This document shows, one piece after another, positions 1 through 7,490 of a stretch of 49,383 nucleotides of DNA. Origin of the DNA: Aggregatilineales bacterium (GTDB taxonomy: Bacteria > Chloroflexota > Anaerolineae > Aggregatilineales > Ch27); NCBI GenBank assembly GCA_029976025.1, contig JARKNX010000104.1, positions 1 through 49,383 of the forward strand, given 5' to 3'. Numbering within the stretch: the first letter of the stretch is position 1; each line of letters starts with the position of its first letter. The notes under the pieces were generated by a model. The model had not been told where the DNA came from, did no database searches, and saw only the letters and a program-made list of their open reading frames with translations. Made by a program: the position numbers and the translations under genes.

Positions 1-90
1 CCGCTGGTAGACCACCAGCTTGATAGGTCGGACGTGTAAGCCTGGTAACAGGCTCAGCCAACCGATACTAATGGTCGAGCGGCTTTGCTC
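1..90 (+). rRNA. 23S rRNA, 3' end (partial)
   Basis: The first ~90 bases match the conserved 3' end of bacterial 23S rRNA: the segment with 'gtgtaagc', then 'ctcagccaaccgatactaat' and the closing helix strand. The gene starts outside the window. It is followed by a ~85-base spacer and 5S rRNA, the usual bacterial order. The exact 3' end is approximate (a few bases). Confidence 0.9.
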
Positions 91-176
91 TATGGATCGT
101 TCCATAAAGCCGTGATACGGAGAAGTTGAAGCTCTCCCCCGCCTCGCTATTCATCCGCTCACCCCAGCACATCTCC

Positions 177-297
177 TGTGTTGGTGTCCCCGCGGTGGGG
201 GTACACCCGGTCCCTTCTCGAACCCGGTCGTTAAGCCCACCCGCACCCATGGTACTGCTCTGGCGACGGAGTGGGAGAGTAGGTCGATGCCAACACT
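177..297 (+). rRNA. 5S rRNA
   Basis: The ~120-base segment carries 5S hallmarks: the terminal helix between 'gtgttggt' (178-185) and 'gccaacac' (289-296), the central 'ctcgaacccggtcgttaag' region and 'ggtactgct' followed by 'gagagtaggtc'. It lies directly downstream of the 23S end and upstream of a strong terminator, so it closes the rRNA operon. Ends are set from helix I and are good to a few bases. Confidence 0.92.
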
Positions 298-325
298 TTG
301 AGATGTGCTTTTTTGTTCCGCACTT

Positions 326-361
326 AGGCACGCCCGCCAGAAATCCCTGGCGGGCGTGCCT
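326..361 (+). terminator. Terminator of the rRNA operon
   Basis: Perfect 15-bp inverted repeat (326-340 with 347-361) around a 6-base loop, GC-rich and directly after 5S rRNA. The T-rich tail is weak ('tgtttctc'). A TATAAT-like -10 at 390-395, just beyond it, is a weak candidate promoter for the next gene. Confidence 0.8.
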
Positions 362-457
362 GTTTCTCGGCTCTGGCCCGGCCCTTCGTTATAATTGCGG
401 CGTAAGTCGTGCAGCACAGACTGTCCCATTCCGATTTGATATCCCCCAGGAGCGATC

Positions 458-1885
458 ATGACCATTACAATTGTTGGCCTCGGCCCCGGCGATCCTCAGA
501 AGTTGACTCTTGAGGCCTGGAAGGCGTTGCAGGATGCTGCGCACGTCCTGCTGTGGTCCGAGGGGCATATCGCCATTGCCGATCTCCCCCGGGGACCGGA
601 ATACAGACTCCTGGCGGATGAATGTGGCGAGGGTGGCGACTGGCGGACCTGCATTGTTGAGGCGGTGTGCGCCTATGATGACGTGGTGTATGCCGTGCCG
701 GGCGACCCCTTTATCCTGGAATTGACCGATGCAATCGTGGAGCGCGCGGCGGCGCTGGGGAAGTCGGTCCGCACGGTATCCGGCGTGAACTTCGTCGGGT
801 CTGCGCTGGCTGCCCTGGGCATTGTCGCCGGGGACGGCTTGCAGATTCACAATGCCGAGGCGATAGCAGGAAGGCACTTCCCCCCTCTTAATCCCGCTGC
901 GCCGGCGCTGCTGGCTATGCTGCACAGTGTCGATGTCGCGAATCGGCTCCGGGAGGTGCTACTCCGCCAGTATCCGGGCGATCATCCAGTATCCCTGATC
1001 AATAGCGCCGGGACCGACCAGCAGTCAACGGAGGCTGCGACAGTGCAGACGTTCCCCGATTGCCCGTCGATAGGCCCCCGGACGACGCTATACCTCCCCG
1101 CGCTGTCCTCTCTGTGCAGCTTTGAGAGTCTCCAGGAAACGATGTCCCACCTGCGCGCGCCGGAGGGATGTCCCTGGGATCGCGAGCAAACTCACGAGAC
1201 GCTTCGTCCCTATGTCATCGAGGAATCGTATGAAGTTGTCGAGGCTATCAATTCCGGCGACTCGCAGGCGTTGTGCGAGGAGCTGGGGGACGTGCTCCTC
1301 CAGGTAGCCTTCCATACGCAGATCGCTATCGAAGAAGGCCGGTTTCGCATGACGGATGTGCTCAGCGCGATCAACAGCAAGATGATCCGCCGCCACCCGC
1401 ATGTCTGGGGGGATGCCAGTGTCAGCGGCAGCGGCGATGTCGTCCAGAACTGGGAGGCGATCAAGAAGCAAGAGCGAAAGGGCGGGGGCAACGGCAGGAC
1501 TTCGCTCCTCGATGGAGTGCCCCGGACGCTCCCCGCGCTCTCCCAGTCTTTCACCTACCAGGAGCGGGCGGCCCGCGTCGGCTTCGATTGGGACGGGATT
1601 GAAGATGTCATCAGCAAGGTCACCGAGGAGATCGACGAAATCATGACTGCCGATGATCCGGCCCGCAGGACAGCGGAAATTGGCGATCTCCTCTTCGCTC
1701 TGGTGAACTGGATCCGCTGGATGGATGTGGACCCGGAGATGGCTTTGCGGGACGCCAACGGGCGATTCTACCGCCGCTTCCGCTACATTGAAGAGGCTGT
1801 TGACCGTATTGGCCGCGCTATGACAGAGATGACGCTTCAGGAGCTGGACGCCCTCTGGGAAGAGGCGAAGCGGAATGGCCTGTAG
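458..1885 (+). CDS. mazG: Tetrapyrrole methylase-like/MazG fusion nucleotide pyrophosphohydrolase
   Basis: A 475-residue protein of the YabN/MazG fusion type. Residues 1-~215 form a tetrapyrrole (corrin/porphyrin) methylase fold beginning 'VGLGPGDP', the usual SAM-binding loop. Residues ~225-475 are MazG, which hydrolyses NTPs to NMP plus PPi in the cytosol: 'GCPWDREQTHETLRPY', then the Mg-binding acidic helices 'EESYEVVEA' and 'EELGDVLLQVAFH', with a second half containing 'GDLLFALVNW'. The start ATG has 'caggagcg' just upstream. Length agrees with B. subtilis YabN (~490). In this family the methylase half is of uncertain function and the MazG half does house-cleaning of nucleotides. It stands alone after the rRNA operon, with no strong terminator directly downstream. 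Confidence 0.93.
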   Translation: MTITIVGLGPGDPQKLTLEAWKALQDAAHVLLWSEGHIAIADLPRGPEYRLLADECGEGGDWRTCIVEAVCAYDDVVYAVPGDPFILELTDAIVERAAALGKSVRTVSGVNFVGSALAALGIVAGDGLQIHNAEAIAGRHFPPLNPAAPALLAMLHSVDVANRLREVLLRQYPGDHPVSLINSAGTDQQSTEAATVQTFPDCPSIGPRTTLYLPALSSLCSFESLQETMSHLRAPEGCPWDREQTHETLRPYVIEESYEVVEAINSGDSQALCEELGDVLLQVAFHTQIAIEEGRFRMTDVLSAINSKMIRRHPHVWGDASVSGSGDVVQNWEAIKKQERKGGGNGRTSLLDGVPRTLPALSQSFTYQERAARVGFDWDGIEDVISKVTEEIDEIMTADDPARRTAEIGDLLFALVNWIRWMDVDPEMALRDANGRFYRRFRYIEEAVDRIGRAMTEMTLQELDALWEEAKRNGL

Positions 1886-1974
1886 AAACCGGTTATCTTC
1901 TCGCTGCTTCTGGCTCGTGCCATAATACAGGTAATTGCATTAGTTGCGCTTTGCAAAGGGGGACGAGAAACGCC

Positions 1975-3069
1975 ATGTGGACACGTGAAACCGTTGAGCG
2001 GCACAGTGTGGACCTGCGCCAGTTCATCGACTTCCGGCAGTCTGTTCTGCCGGGCGGTCAGCGCGTTGTTGAGGCGTATAACAGCAGTGGCCTGACCCTG
2101 ACCCTCCTGCCTGATCGCGGGCTGGATATCTGGCTGGCGACCTGCAACGGCCTGCCGCTGACCTGGATTGCCCAGAATTCACCGTTTCCGGGCGATGCGG
2201 GCAGCTCCTGGTTGCGCCAGTTCAACGGCGGTCTGCTCACGACTTGCGGGCTGACCCATGCCGGCCCGCCGGAGACAGACCCCGATACGGGCGAGCGCCG
2301 TGACCTGCACGGGCGGTACACATACCAGCGGGCGGGGAACCTGGCTGTTGCAGGTCAGTGGACTGCTGTTGGCGGCCAGGAGAAGTACATCCTTGAGCTG
2401 AAAGGCGTGATCGCGGAATCGGTGCTCTTTGGTGAGCAGCTTCGGCTGGAGCGCACTTATCGCCTGATCCTCGGCGAGCCAATGGTCGAGATCGTGGATA
2501 CGGTGCAGAACCGGGGCGATCTGCCCGCCCCTTTTATGCTGTTGTACCATTGCAACGTCGGGTATCCTCTGGTAGCGGCGGGTTCCCGGCTCCATGTGGC
2601 CGGGGAGCGGGCGTACGCGCGCGATGCAGTGGCGGCGCCGGGCCTGGGCCGGTGGGCCGATTACGATGCCGCCTCGCCGCGCTACGCGGAACAGGTCTTT
2701 TTCCATCGCGTTAAAGCCGGGAGCGACGGCTGGACAGAAGTGGCGCTCATGCGCGGCGATATCGGCCTGTCGTTCTCCTGGGATACGGCGGCGCTGCCTT
2801 ACCTGACGCAGTGGAAGAACACGCGCGAGGGCGTCTACGTATGCGGCGTGGAGCCGGGCAACTGCCTGCCCGAGGGGCGCAATGCGGCCCGTGAGAATGA
2901 CCGGCTGCAAACGCTTCAGCCCGGCGAGACGGCCCGTTCCACCCTGCGTCTGGCGCCTTTGAGCGGGGCGGACGCTGTGGCCGCCTGTCAGGCGCGCATT
3001 GAGGCGCTGCAGGCAGCCGGCAGGCCGGTGGAGAACTGCTCGCTGGATGATTTCGCTCACTGGGGATAA
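1975..3069 (+). CDS. DUF4432 / aldose 1-epimerase-like protein
   Basis: About 364 residues. The sequence resembles the DUF4432 branch of the galactose mutarotase-like beta-sandwich superfamily: an early 'LLPDRGLDIW' strand, 'GGLLTTCGLTHAGPP', and a late 'CGVEPGNCLPEGR' segment. These cytosolic proteins bind sugars or act as mutarotases/epimerases; the substrate here is unknown. I chose ATG 1975 because 'aaaggggga' lies 11 bases upstream; an in-frame TTG at 1951 would add eight residues but has no ribosome site. It ends at a bidirectional terminator shared with the next, leftward gene. A weak 'cataat' -10-like element lies at 1921-1926. Confidence 0.8.
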   Translation: MWTRETVERHSVDLRQFIDFRQSVLPGGQRVVEAYNSSGLTLTLLPDRGLDIWLATCNGLPLTWIAQNSPFPGDAGSSWLRQFNGGLLTTCGLTHAGPPETDPDTGERRDLHGRYTYQRAGNLAVAGQWTAVGGQEKYILELKGVIAESVLFGEQLRLERTYRLILGEPMVEIVDTVQNRGDLPAPFMLLYHCNVGYPLVAAGSRLHVAGERAYARDAVAAPGLGRWADYDAASPRYAEQVFFHRVKAGSDGWTEVALMRGDIGLSFSWDTAALPYLTQWKNTREGVYVCGVEPGNCLPEGRNAARENDRLQTLQPGETARSTLRLAPLSGADAVAACQARIEALQAAGRPVENCSLDDFAHWG

Positions 3070-3084
3070 AGAGCCGCAAGAGTC

Positions 3085-3113
3085 AAAAAAGGTGGCCGAA
3101 AAGCCACCTTTTT
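3085..3113. terminator. Bidirectional terminator between convergent genes
   Basis: A-run, stem 'ggtggc' (3091-3096) with 'gccacc' (3103-3108), loop 'cgaaaa', then a T-run. The A and T tracts extend the stem and give a U-tract in either direction. It lies between the stops of the DUF4432 gene (3069) and the leftward V4R gene (3154). Confidence 0.85.
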
Positions 3114-3153
3114 GATTCCTCAATCTCGAGCCGGGCCAGCCCAGCAGGCCGGA

Positions 3154-3783
3154 TCAGTCCAGCGGTTCCTTGTAGATGATGTAGCGCCCGATGTCGTCAC
3201 CCTTGGCGATACATGTCTGCATGACCACGCGGAATTCGCGCCCGCCGGACACCCAGCGCAGTCCTTCCTGCAGCAGGCCCTGTCCCATGAAACAGACCGG
3301 TTTGTCCGCTTTGCGATTCCAGCACATCGGGCACCGTTCCAACGTATAGAGGAAGTAATCGCCTTCATCACGGACGTTGGAAATCTGGTCCGAGAACTGG
3401 CTGAAGATGGCGGCCATAGCCGGGATGCCGATCTTGAGTTTCGCTTCCAGCGGCAGCACTTTGAAGGCCATATCTCCCACACCGGCCAATGCGCCGAAGC
3501 CCTTGAGGCCCTCGCTGAAGGCCGCGCGTCCGGCCCGCAGCGCCAGGCCACGCCCGCCGCGTTCCCCGTACATATCTTCCAGGGCGACCTGCAAAGCGGT
3601 GAAATCGGAAAAGTCGAACTGCTTCTCCAGATTATCCGGGGGGAAGTTGCCAATATAGTCTGACAGGCCGGCCAGATTCAGCACAGCGTTCAGGCCGTTA
3701 GTTCCCATTACTTCTTCCATCGCTTGCAGGACGATGCGGGCAATCCGGTTGGGATAATTAAAGCCGCTTTTCTCTCTGGGCAT
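3154..3783 (-). CDS. V4R (4-vinyl reductase-type) domain protein
   Basis: A 209-residue soluble protein. The C-terminal half has the spacing of a V4R domain, a small-molecule-binding fold found in bacteriochlorophyll BchJ and in regulators: 'ERCPMCW', then 'PVCFMGQGLLQEGL', 'GGREFRVVMQTC' and 'AKGD'. The usual last cysteine after 'GD' is absent here (the chain reads 'GDDIGRYII'), so a full metal site may not form. The N-terminal ~100 residues are mostly helical. Start ATG at 3783 is preceded by 'ggagagg' at good distance. It is monocistronic and leftward, facing the DUF4432 gene. The ligand cannot be read from the sequence. Confidence 0.6.
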   Translation of the reverse strand: MPREKSGFNYPNRIARIVLQAMEEVMGTNGLNAVLNLAGLSDYIGNFPPDNLEKQFDFSDFTALQVALEDMYGERGGRGLALRAGRAAFSEGLKGFGALAGVGDMAFKVLPLEAKLKIGIPAMAAIFSQFSDQISNVRDEGDYFLYTLERCPMCWNRKADKPVCFMGQGLLQEGLRWVSGGREFRVVMQTCIAKGDDIGRYIIYKEPLD

Positions 3784-4084
3784 GGGGTATCCTCTCCAGA
3801 TAACCGGGTAAGGCAGCTATAATGCTGGATGCCCTTGTATACAGGGCTGTGCTGCGGATATTCTGAGCCTGTGACCCTGACGGATAATGTGTTGTCAGGG
3901 GCTAACCGCTTGCTGTCTCCAATGGGCAGGGGGCGAACAATCACAGCGCCAACAGTCCTTTGTTCTACCAGAATCCGCTGGCTAAAGCTCAGATTTTACG
4001 CTGCAACCTCCTCGCAGCAACCGCACACTTGAGATGTAACATACTCCGACAGGGTAGCTATCTGATATGCCGGTTTTGTTATCT

Positions 4085-4126
4085 CAGATTGTGCTGCTCT
4101 GTTATCCGCCGATATAGCACAATCTG
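4085..4126. repeat. Inverted repeat, 11-bp arms
   Basis: 'cagattgtgct' (4085-4095) is exactly complementary to 'agcacaatctg' (4116-4126), with a 20-base loop. There is no T-run after it, so it is not a typical terminator. Role unknown; an operator-like dyad or RNA stem is possible. Confidence 0.7.
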
Positions 4127-4300
4127 TCTCAAAACGCCAGTATGCCAGCGCCTGTCCGGGAGTGTTGCTTTCAGTCAGTGTACAGTGAATGGCAAGGTGC
4201 TAACCGCGCAAACACTAGACTGGCATGATAGCAATATCCGCAAAACCTGTCAAGTTAGGCGCCAGAGCGGTGTGTAGCCCATACCGGGGACAAAAAGCAG

Positions 4301-4386
4301 GAACGGCAAAGGTGCAGAAGATACAGAGATAAAACAGAAACTTTTTCCTTGCGGCCTCTGCGCCTCCGCAGTGCAAAGCCTTTTCT
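4301..4386. repeat. Purine-rich/pyrimidine-rich imperfect inverted element
   Basis: A purine-rich block (gcaaaggtgcagaagatac..., from ~4305) is followed by a pyrimidine-rich block ('cctctgcgcctccgcag', 4354-4370) that is roughly its reverse complement. From memory it resembles short interspersed 'ctctgcgcctctgcg'-type intergenic sequences seen in various environmental genomes; this could not be checked. Confidence 0.4.
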
Positions 4387-4481
4387 TCTCAGGGATGCTC
4401 TGCATCTGAAACGCGCCGTCAGGGCGGCATGGAGCCTGTGCTATTCCGGAGCGGCGCTTTCCGCGCGGGCCCCAGAATCAA

Positions 4482-4507
4482 GCAGACTGGTTTTCGTACC
4501 AGTCTGC
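4482..4507. repeat. Perfect 10-bp hairpin near tRNA-Pro
   Basis: 'gcagactggt' (4482-4491) and 'accagtctgc' (4498-4507) pair perfectly around the 6-base loop 'tttcgt'. For the leftward tRNA transcript it lies 71 bases beyond the tRNA 3' end and lacks a U-tract, so it is at best a weak terminator. Confidence 0.7.
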
Positions 4508-4530
4508 CTGACGCTCAATGCTTGCATTCG

Positions 4531-4565
4531 AATGAACACGTGGTAGAGTATCGAACGTGTTCATT
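4531..4565. repeat. Perfect 10-bp inverted repeat next to tRNA-Pro
   Basis: 'aatgaacacg' (4531-4540) pairs with 'cgtgttcatt' (4556-4565), with a 15-base loop. It sits 12 bases beyond the tRNA 3' end and is AT-richer than the surroundings. It overlaps another small palindrome, 'cattcgaatg' (4525-4534). It could be a tRNA terminator or processing stem, or a remnant of an integration site. Confidence 0.65.
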
Positions 4566-4577
4566 TGAGACATAGTG

Positions 4578-4652
4578 TCGGGGCGGGCGGATTCGAACCG
4601 CCGACCTCATCGACCCGAACGATGCGCGCTAGCCAAGCTGCGCTACGCCCCG
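4578..4652 (-). tRNA. tRNA-Pro, anticodon CGG
   Basis: Read on the minus strand: acceptor 'cggggcg' pairs with 'cgccccg', followed by discriminator A; U8-A9 are present; the D arm contains 'agcttggctagcgc'. The anticodon stem 'catcg/cgatg' encloses loop 'ttcgggt', giving anticodon CGG (proline, codon CCG). The T arm 'ggcgg ttcgaat ccgcc' is perfect. No CCA is encoded. Confidence 0.95.
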
Positions 4653-4793
4653 AATCTGTCGTCAAGTGTACCCGACATTCCCTGGCCTGACAAGGGCCAG
4701 TTGGCGATATCAGAGAGCGGCGGAGCAGGCAGCAGATAGCCAGAGCGGGCAGTGAGTGGTCGCAGCCCCTCCTGACTCTTTTGAGGGCGAACT

Positions 4794-5459
4794 ATGGGGC
4801 AAACACAACTCCCGACGACACCGAATCTGAGCACGCGCCTGCGCGAAGCCACCACAGGATTCACGGAGCGGACAGGCGAGGCTCTGCACCGGCTCGGGGT
4901 GCATCCAGATGTGCTGACGCTGGCTGGCCTGGCCGTGACGCTGGTGGCCTGCCTGTTTCTGGCTCAGGGGCAATTGGTGACAGGGGCTATCATCCTGATT
5001 GTCGGCCTGCCACTTGATCTGCTGGACGGGGCTGTGGCGCGGGCTATGAAGCGCACCAACCCCTTTGGCGGCGTGCTCGATTCAACTATCGATCGCTACG
5101 CTGATATGCTGATCATGTTCTCCCTCTCGTATTATCTGGCGGTCAACAGCCGCTTCGCTGAAATGCTGCTGGCGTTTCTCACTATTGTCGGCAGCACGAT
5201 GGTCAGCTATGTCCGGGCGCGGGCGGGCAATGCCGGTTTGCCGTGCGCCGGCGGGTTGTTTTCCCGTTTCGAGCGCCTGGTGGTGCTGCTGATCATGCTG
5301 CTGACCGGCTGGCTGCCGCTGGGGCTGGTGATTCTGGCGGCAGGCTCCAACCTCACCGCTTTGCAGCGGCTGTGGTCAGTCTACCAGTTCTCACAGGTGC
5401 TTCCTGCCGGGCCGAACCAGGCGTTGGCGGGAGCTGATAGTCAGGAAGAAGGCGCATAG
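4794..5459 (+). CDS. CDP-alcohol phosphatidyltransferase family membrane protein
   Basis: A 221-residue polytopic membrane enzyme that swaps CMP of a CDP-lipid for an alcohol in phospholipid synthesis. The complete family signature D-x2-DG-x2-AR-x8-G-x3-D-x3-D is present: D75, D78-G79, A82-R83, G92, D96 and D100, the divalent-metal and CDP site. About five to six hydrophobic segments follow. The alcohol (glycerol phosphate, inositol phosphate or other) cannot be told; the sequence looks closer to the PgsA/phosphatidylinositol-phosphate synthase group than to Pss. Start ATG 4794 has 'gagg' upstream. Four bases separate it from lgt, so the two are probably co-transcribed as a membrane-lipid pair. 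Confidence 0.9.
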   Translation: MGQTQLPTTPNLSTRLREATTGFTERTGEALHRLGVHPDVLTLAGLAVTLVACLFLAQGQLVTGAIILIVGLPLDLLDGAVARAMKRTNPFGGVLDSTIDRYADMLIMFSLSYYLAVNSRFAEMLLAFLTIVGSTMVSYVRARAGNAGLPCAGGLFSRFERLVVLLIMLLTGWLPLGLVILAAGSNLTALQRLWSVYQFSQVLPAGPNQALAGADSQEEGA

Positions 5460-5463
5460 GGTT

Positions 5464-6378
5464 ATGTCCATCGACGCATTCGGTATCCATCTTGGCCCTC
5501 TGTACATCCGATTCTATGGCCTCCTGATCGTGGGCGGGCTGATGCTATGCTCAGCTATCGCTGCCTGGATGGCTAAGCGAGATGGCCGCGACACCGACCA
5601 TATCTGGGGAGGCTTAACCTGGATGTTGATCCCCGGCATTATCGGCGCCCGGCTGTGGTTCGTGTTCTTCCCGTCACAGGAGATGGTCAACCGGGGCTTC
5701 ACAGCAGTCTGGTTGCTGACACACCCCTTTGACATGACGAATGGCCCGCTGGCGATCTGGAACGGCGGGCTGGGCATCTTCGGCGCCGTCATTGGCGGGT
5801 TGATCGGCGGGGCGCTTTACGGCGCGCGGCACCGCCTCAAATATCTGGAATGGATCGATATCGCCGCCATCGTCCTCCCGCTGGGGCAGGCTATCGGGCG
5901 CTGGGGTAACTTCATCAATCAGGAGCTTTACGGCGGCCCGACAACGCTGCCCTGGGGCATCACCATCCCCCAGGCGAGCCGCATTGCGCAATACCGCGAC
6001 CTGGCTGCTTACCCGCTCGACCAGCGATTTCATCCGATATTTCTCTACGAATCGCTGTGGTGTGCGCTGACTTTTGTGATTCTGCTCCTCCTGTGGCTGA
6101 ACTATCGCCGCCGCTTCAAGCCGGGCGACTTTCTGTTCATGTATTTTGTCTCGTATGCCGTGATCCGCTTCCTGATGGAGTTCCTGCGGGTGGACGTGAC
6201 TCTGGTGGGGGCGCTGAATGTGTCGCAGATTGTCTCCGCCCTGGCCGGGGTGGGCGCCCTGCTTTTCCTCCTCTGGCGGTATCGATTCCGCCCGGCGCGG
6301 GAGAGCTTTTATCAGACCAACCCCGGGCAGGACTCAGAGGAGAGCGCCGCCCCGGCGGAAAAGCCCGTAACGCCGTAG
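5464..6378 (+). CDS. lgt: Prolipoprotein diacylglyceryl transferase
   Basis: A 304-residue integral membrane enzyme that moves diacylglycerol from phosphatidylglycerol to the lipobox cysteine of prolipoproteins, the first step of lipoprotein maturation. Visible family features are 'GPLYIRFYGLLIVGG' at the N-terminus, 'GGLGIFGAVIGG', the signature 'GRWGNFINQELYG' with its Arg/Asn pair, 'HPIFLYESLW' and the late 'RFLMEFLRVD' segment. About seven membrane spans. It follows the phosphatidyltransferase by four bases, which fits a shared need for phosphatidyl lipids. The C-terminal ~25 residues are charged and disordered. Its presence shows the organism makes lipoproteins, although the two sugar-binding proteins in this window carry no lipobox. 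Confidence 0.95.
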   Translation: MSIDAFGIHLGPLYIRFYGLLIVGGLMLCSAIAAWMAKRDGRDTDHIWGGLTWMLIPGIIGARLWFVFFPSQEMVNRGFTAVWLLTHPFDMTNGPLAIWNGGLGIFGAVIGGLIGGALYGARHRLKYLEWIDIAAIVLPLGQAIGRWGNFINQELYGGPTTLPWGITIPQASRIAQYRDLAAYPLDQRFHPIFLYESLWCALTFVILLLLWLNYRRRFKPGDFLFMYFVSYAVIRFLMEFLRVDVTLVGALNVSQIVSALAGVGALLFLLWRYRFRPARESFYQTNPGQDSEESAAPAEKPVTP

Positions 6379-6542
6379 GGTGAATGGAAGGCCCGGAGCT
6401 GAAGAGGGCGCGCCTTGATACGGGCCGCCCTCTTTTGGTGCCCGGAGCATGGGGGCTGCCTGTGTAGTGCTCATTGACCATAGCGTTGGAATTTGTGGCT
6501 TATTACAATAACAGAGGGTTGAGTGATAGCGGAGCAGGCGTG

Positions 6543-7490
6543 ATGGAACCTGGTGTGATGATTGAAGCGCATGAGCTGACCAAGATGTTCGGCACGTTCT
6601 GCGCGGTGGACCGCGTCTCGTTGCAGGTGGCAGCCGGGACTGTCCTGGCGATGCTGGGGCCGAACGGCGCGGGCAAGACGACCACCGTGCGCATGATGAC
6701 CTCTATCCTCAGGCCTACGTCCGGCCGGGCGCGGATTGCCGGCTACGATGTCACCACGAATCCAGTTGAGGTGCGGGGGCATGTCGGCGTGCTGACTGAA
6801 CAGCACGGCCTCTACGAGCGCATGAAGGCGCTGGAGTATCTGGATTTCTTTGGCCGCGTGTACCGGCTCGATCAGCGGATGCTCCGCCGGCGTGCGGCGG
6901 ACCTGATGGAGCGCTTCGGCCTGTCTGATGCGCTGGACAGGCGCCTGGGCGAGTATTCCAAGGGGATGAAGCAAAAGCTGGCGCTCGTGCGGGCCATGCT
7001 GCATGATCCGCCCGTCCTCCTCCTGGATGAGCCAACCAGCGCGATGGACCCGCAGAGCGCCAAGCTCGTCCGCGATGCCATTCTGGAGCTGCGCCACGAT
7101 CACCGCACATTCATCGTGACCACCCATAACCTGACCGAGGCCCAGATTCTGGCCGACCGGATCGCCATTATCCGCCAGGGTCGCATTGTCGCGCTGGGCA
7201 CTTTTGAGGAACTTTCGCGCACCTTCGTCGGCGTGCCGCTGATGGAGCTGCGGGTGCGCGCGCCGCTCAACGGCCTCACTGCGCAGTTGAGCAGCATGGT
7301 CCAGGTGACTGAGACGGGCGAGAACTGGGTGCGCTACCGGGTTGAAGAACCCGAGCTGACTAACCCGCAGATTGTGCGCCATCTGACCGCCCAGGGGGTG
7401 GATGTTGTCACCCTCAGCCCGCTGCAAGAGTCGCTGGAGACGGTGTACCTGCGCATCGTCGAAGGGGGCGATGAGGAGGCCCGGCCATGA
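6543..7490 (+). CDS. ABC transporter ATP-binding protein (exporter type)
   Basis: About 315 residues, one nucleotide-binding domain: Walker A 'GPNGAGKTT', Q-loop near 'GVLTEQHGLYE', signature 'YSKGMKQKLALVRA' (SKGMK in place of LSGGQ, common in ABC-2/NatA exporters), Walker B 'VLLLDEPTSAMD' and switch 'TTHNLTEA'. A C-terminal ~85-residue extension follows, typical of DrrA/NatA-like ATPases. ATG 6543 is preferred because 'ggag' lies eight bases upstream; an in-frame TTG at 6474 would add 23 unlikely residues. Its stop overlaps the ATG of the next gene (ATGA), so the pair is translationally coupled and forms one exporter. Confidence 0.92.
   Translation: MEPGVMIEAHELTKMFGTFCAVDRVSLQVAAGTVLAMLGPNGAGKTTTVRMMTSILRPTSGRARIAGYDVTTNPVEVRGHVGVLTEQHGLYERMKALEYLDFFGRVYRLDQRMLRRRAADLMERFGLSDALDRRLGEYSKGMKQKLALVRAMLHDPPVLLLDEPTSAMDPQSAKLVRDAILELRHDHRTFIVTTHNLTEAQILADRIAIIRQGRIVALGTFEELSRTFVGVPLMELRVRAPLNGLTAQLSSMVQVTETGENWVRYRVEEPELTNPQIVRHLTAQGVDVVTLSPLQESLETVYLRIVEGGDEEARP

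Larger units (their letters stand above)
3784..4577. other. Gene-free, repeat-rich intergenic region
   Basis: About 790 bases with no credible coding region: short open frames lack ribosome sites and recognisable domains, and base composition is less GC-rich than the flanking genes. It holds at least four inverted-repeat structures (listed separately) and a small palindrome 'cccttgtatacaggg' (3832-3846). It ends at the leftward tRNA-Pro gene. It may be decayed sequence or hold a non-coding RNA; no homology is visible by eye. Confidence 0.6.

Noticed and set aside
1-361. Coding frames over the rRNA end
   Set aside because: They overlap clear 23S and 5S sequence.
3829-4546. Several short rightward frames in the gene-free region
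   Set aside because: No ribosome sites, no hydrophobic or domain pattern, and they overlap inverted repeats.
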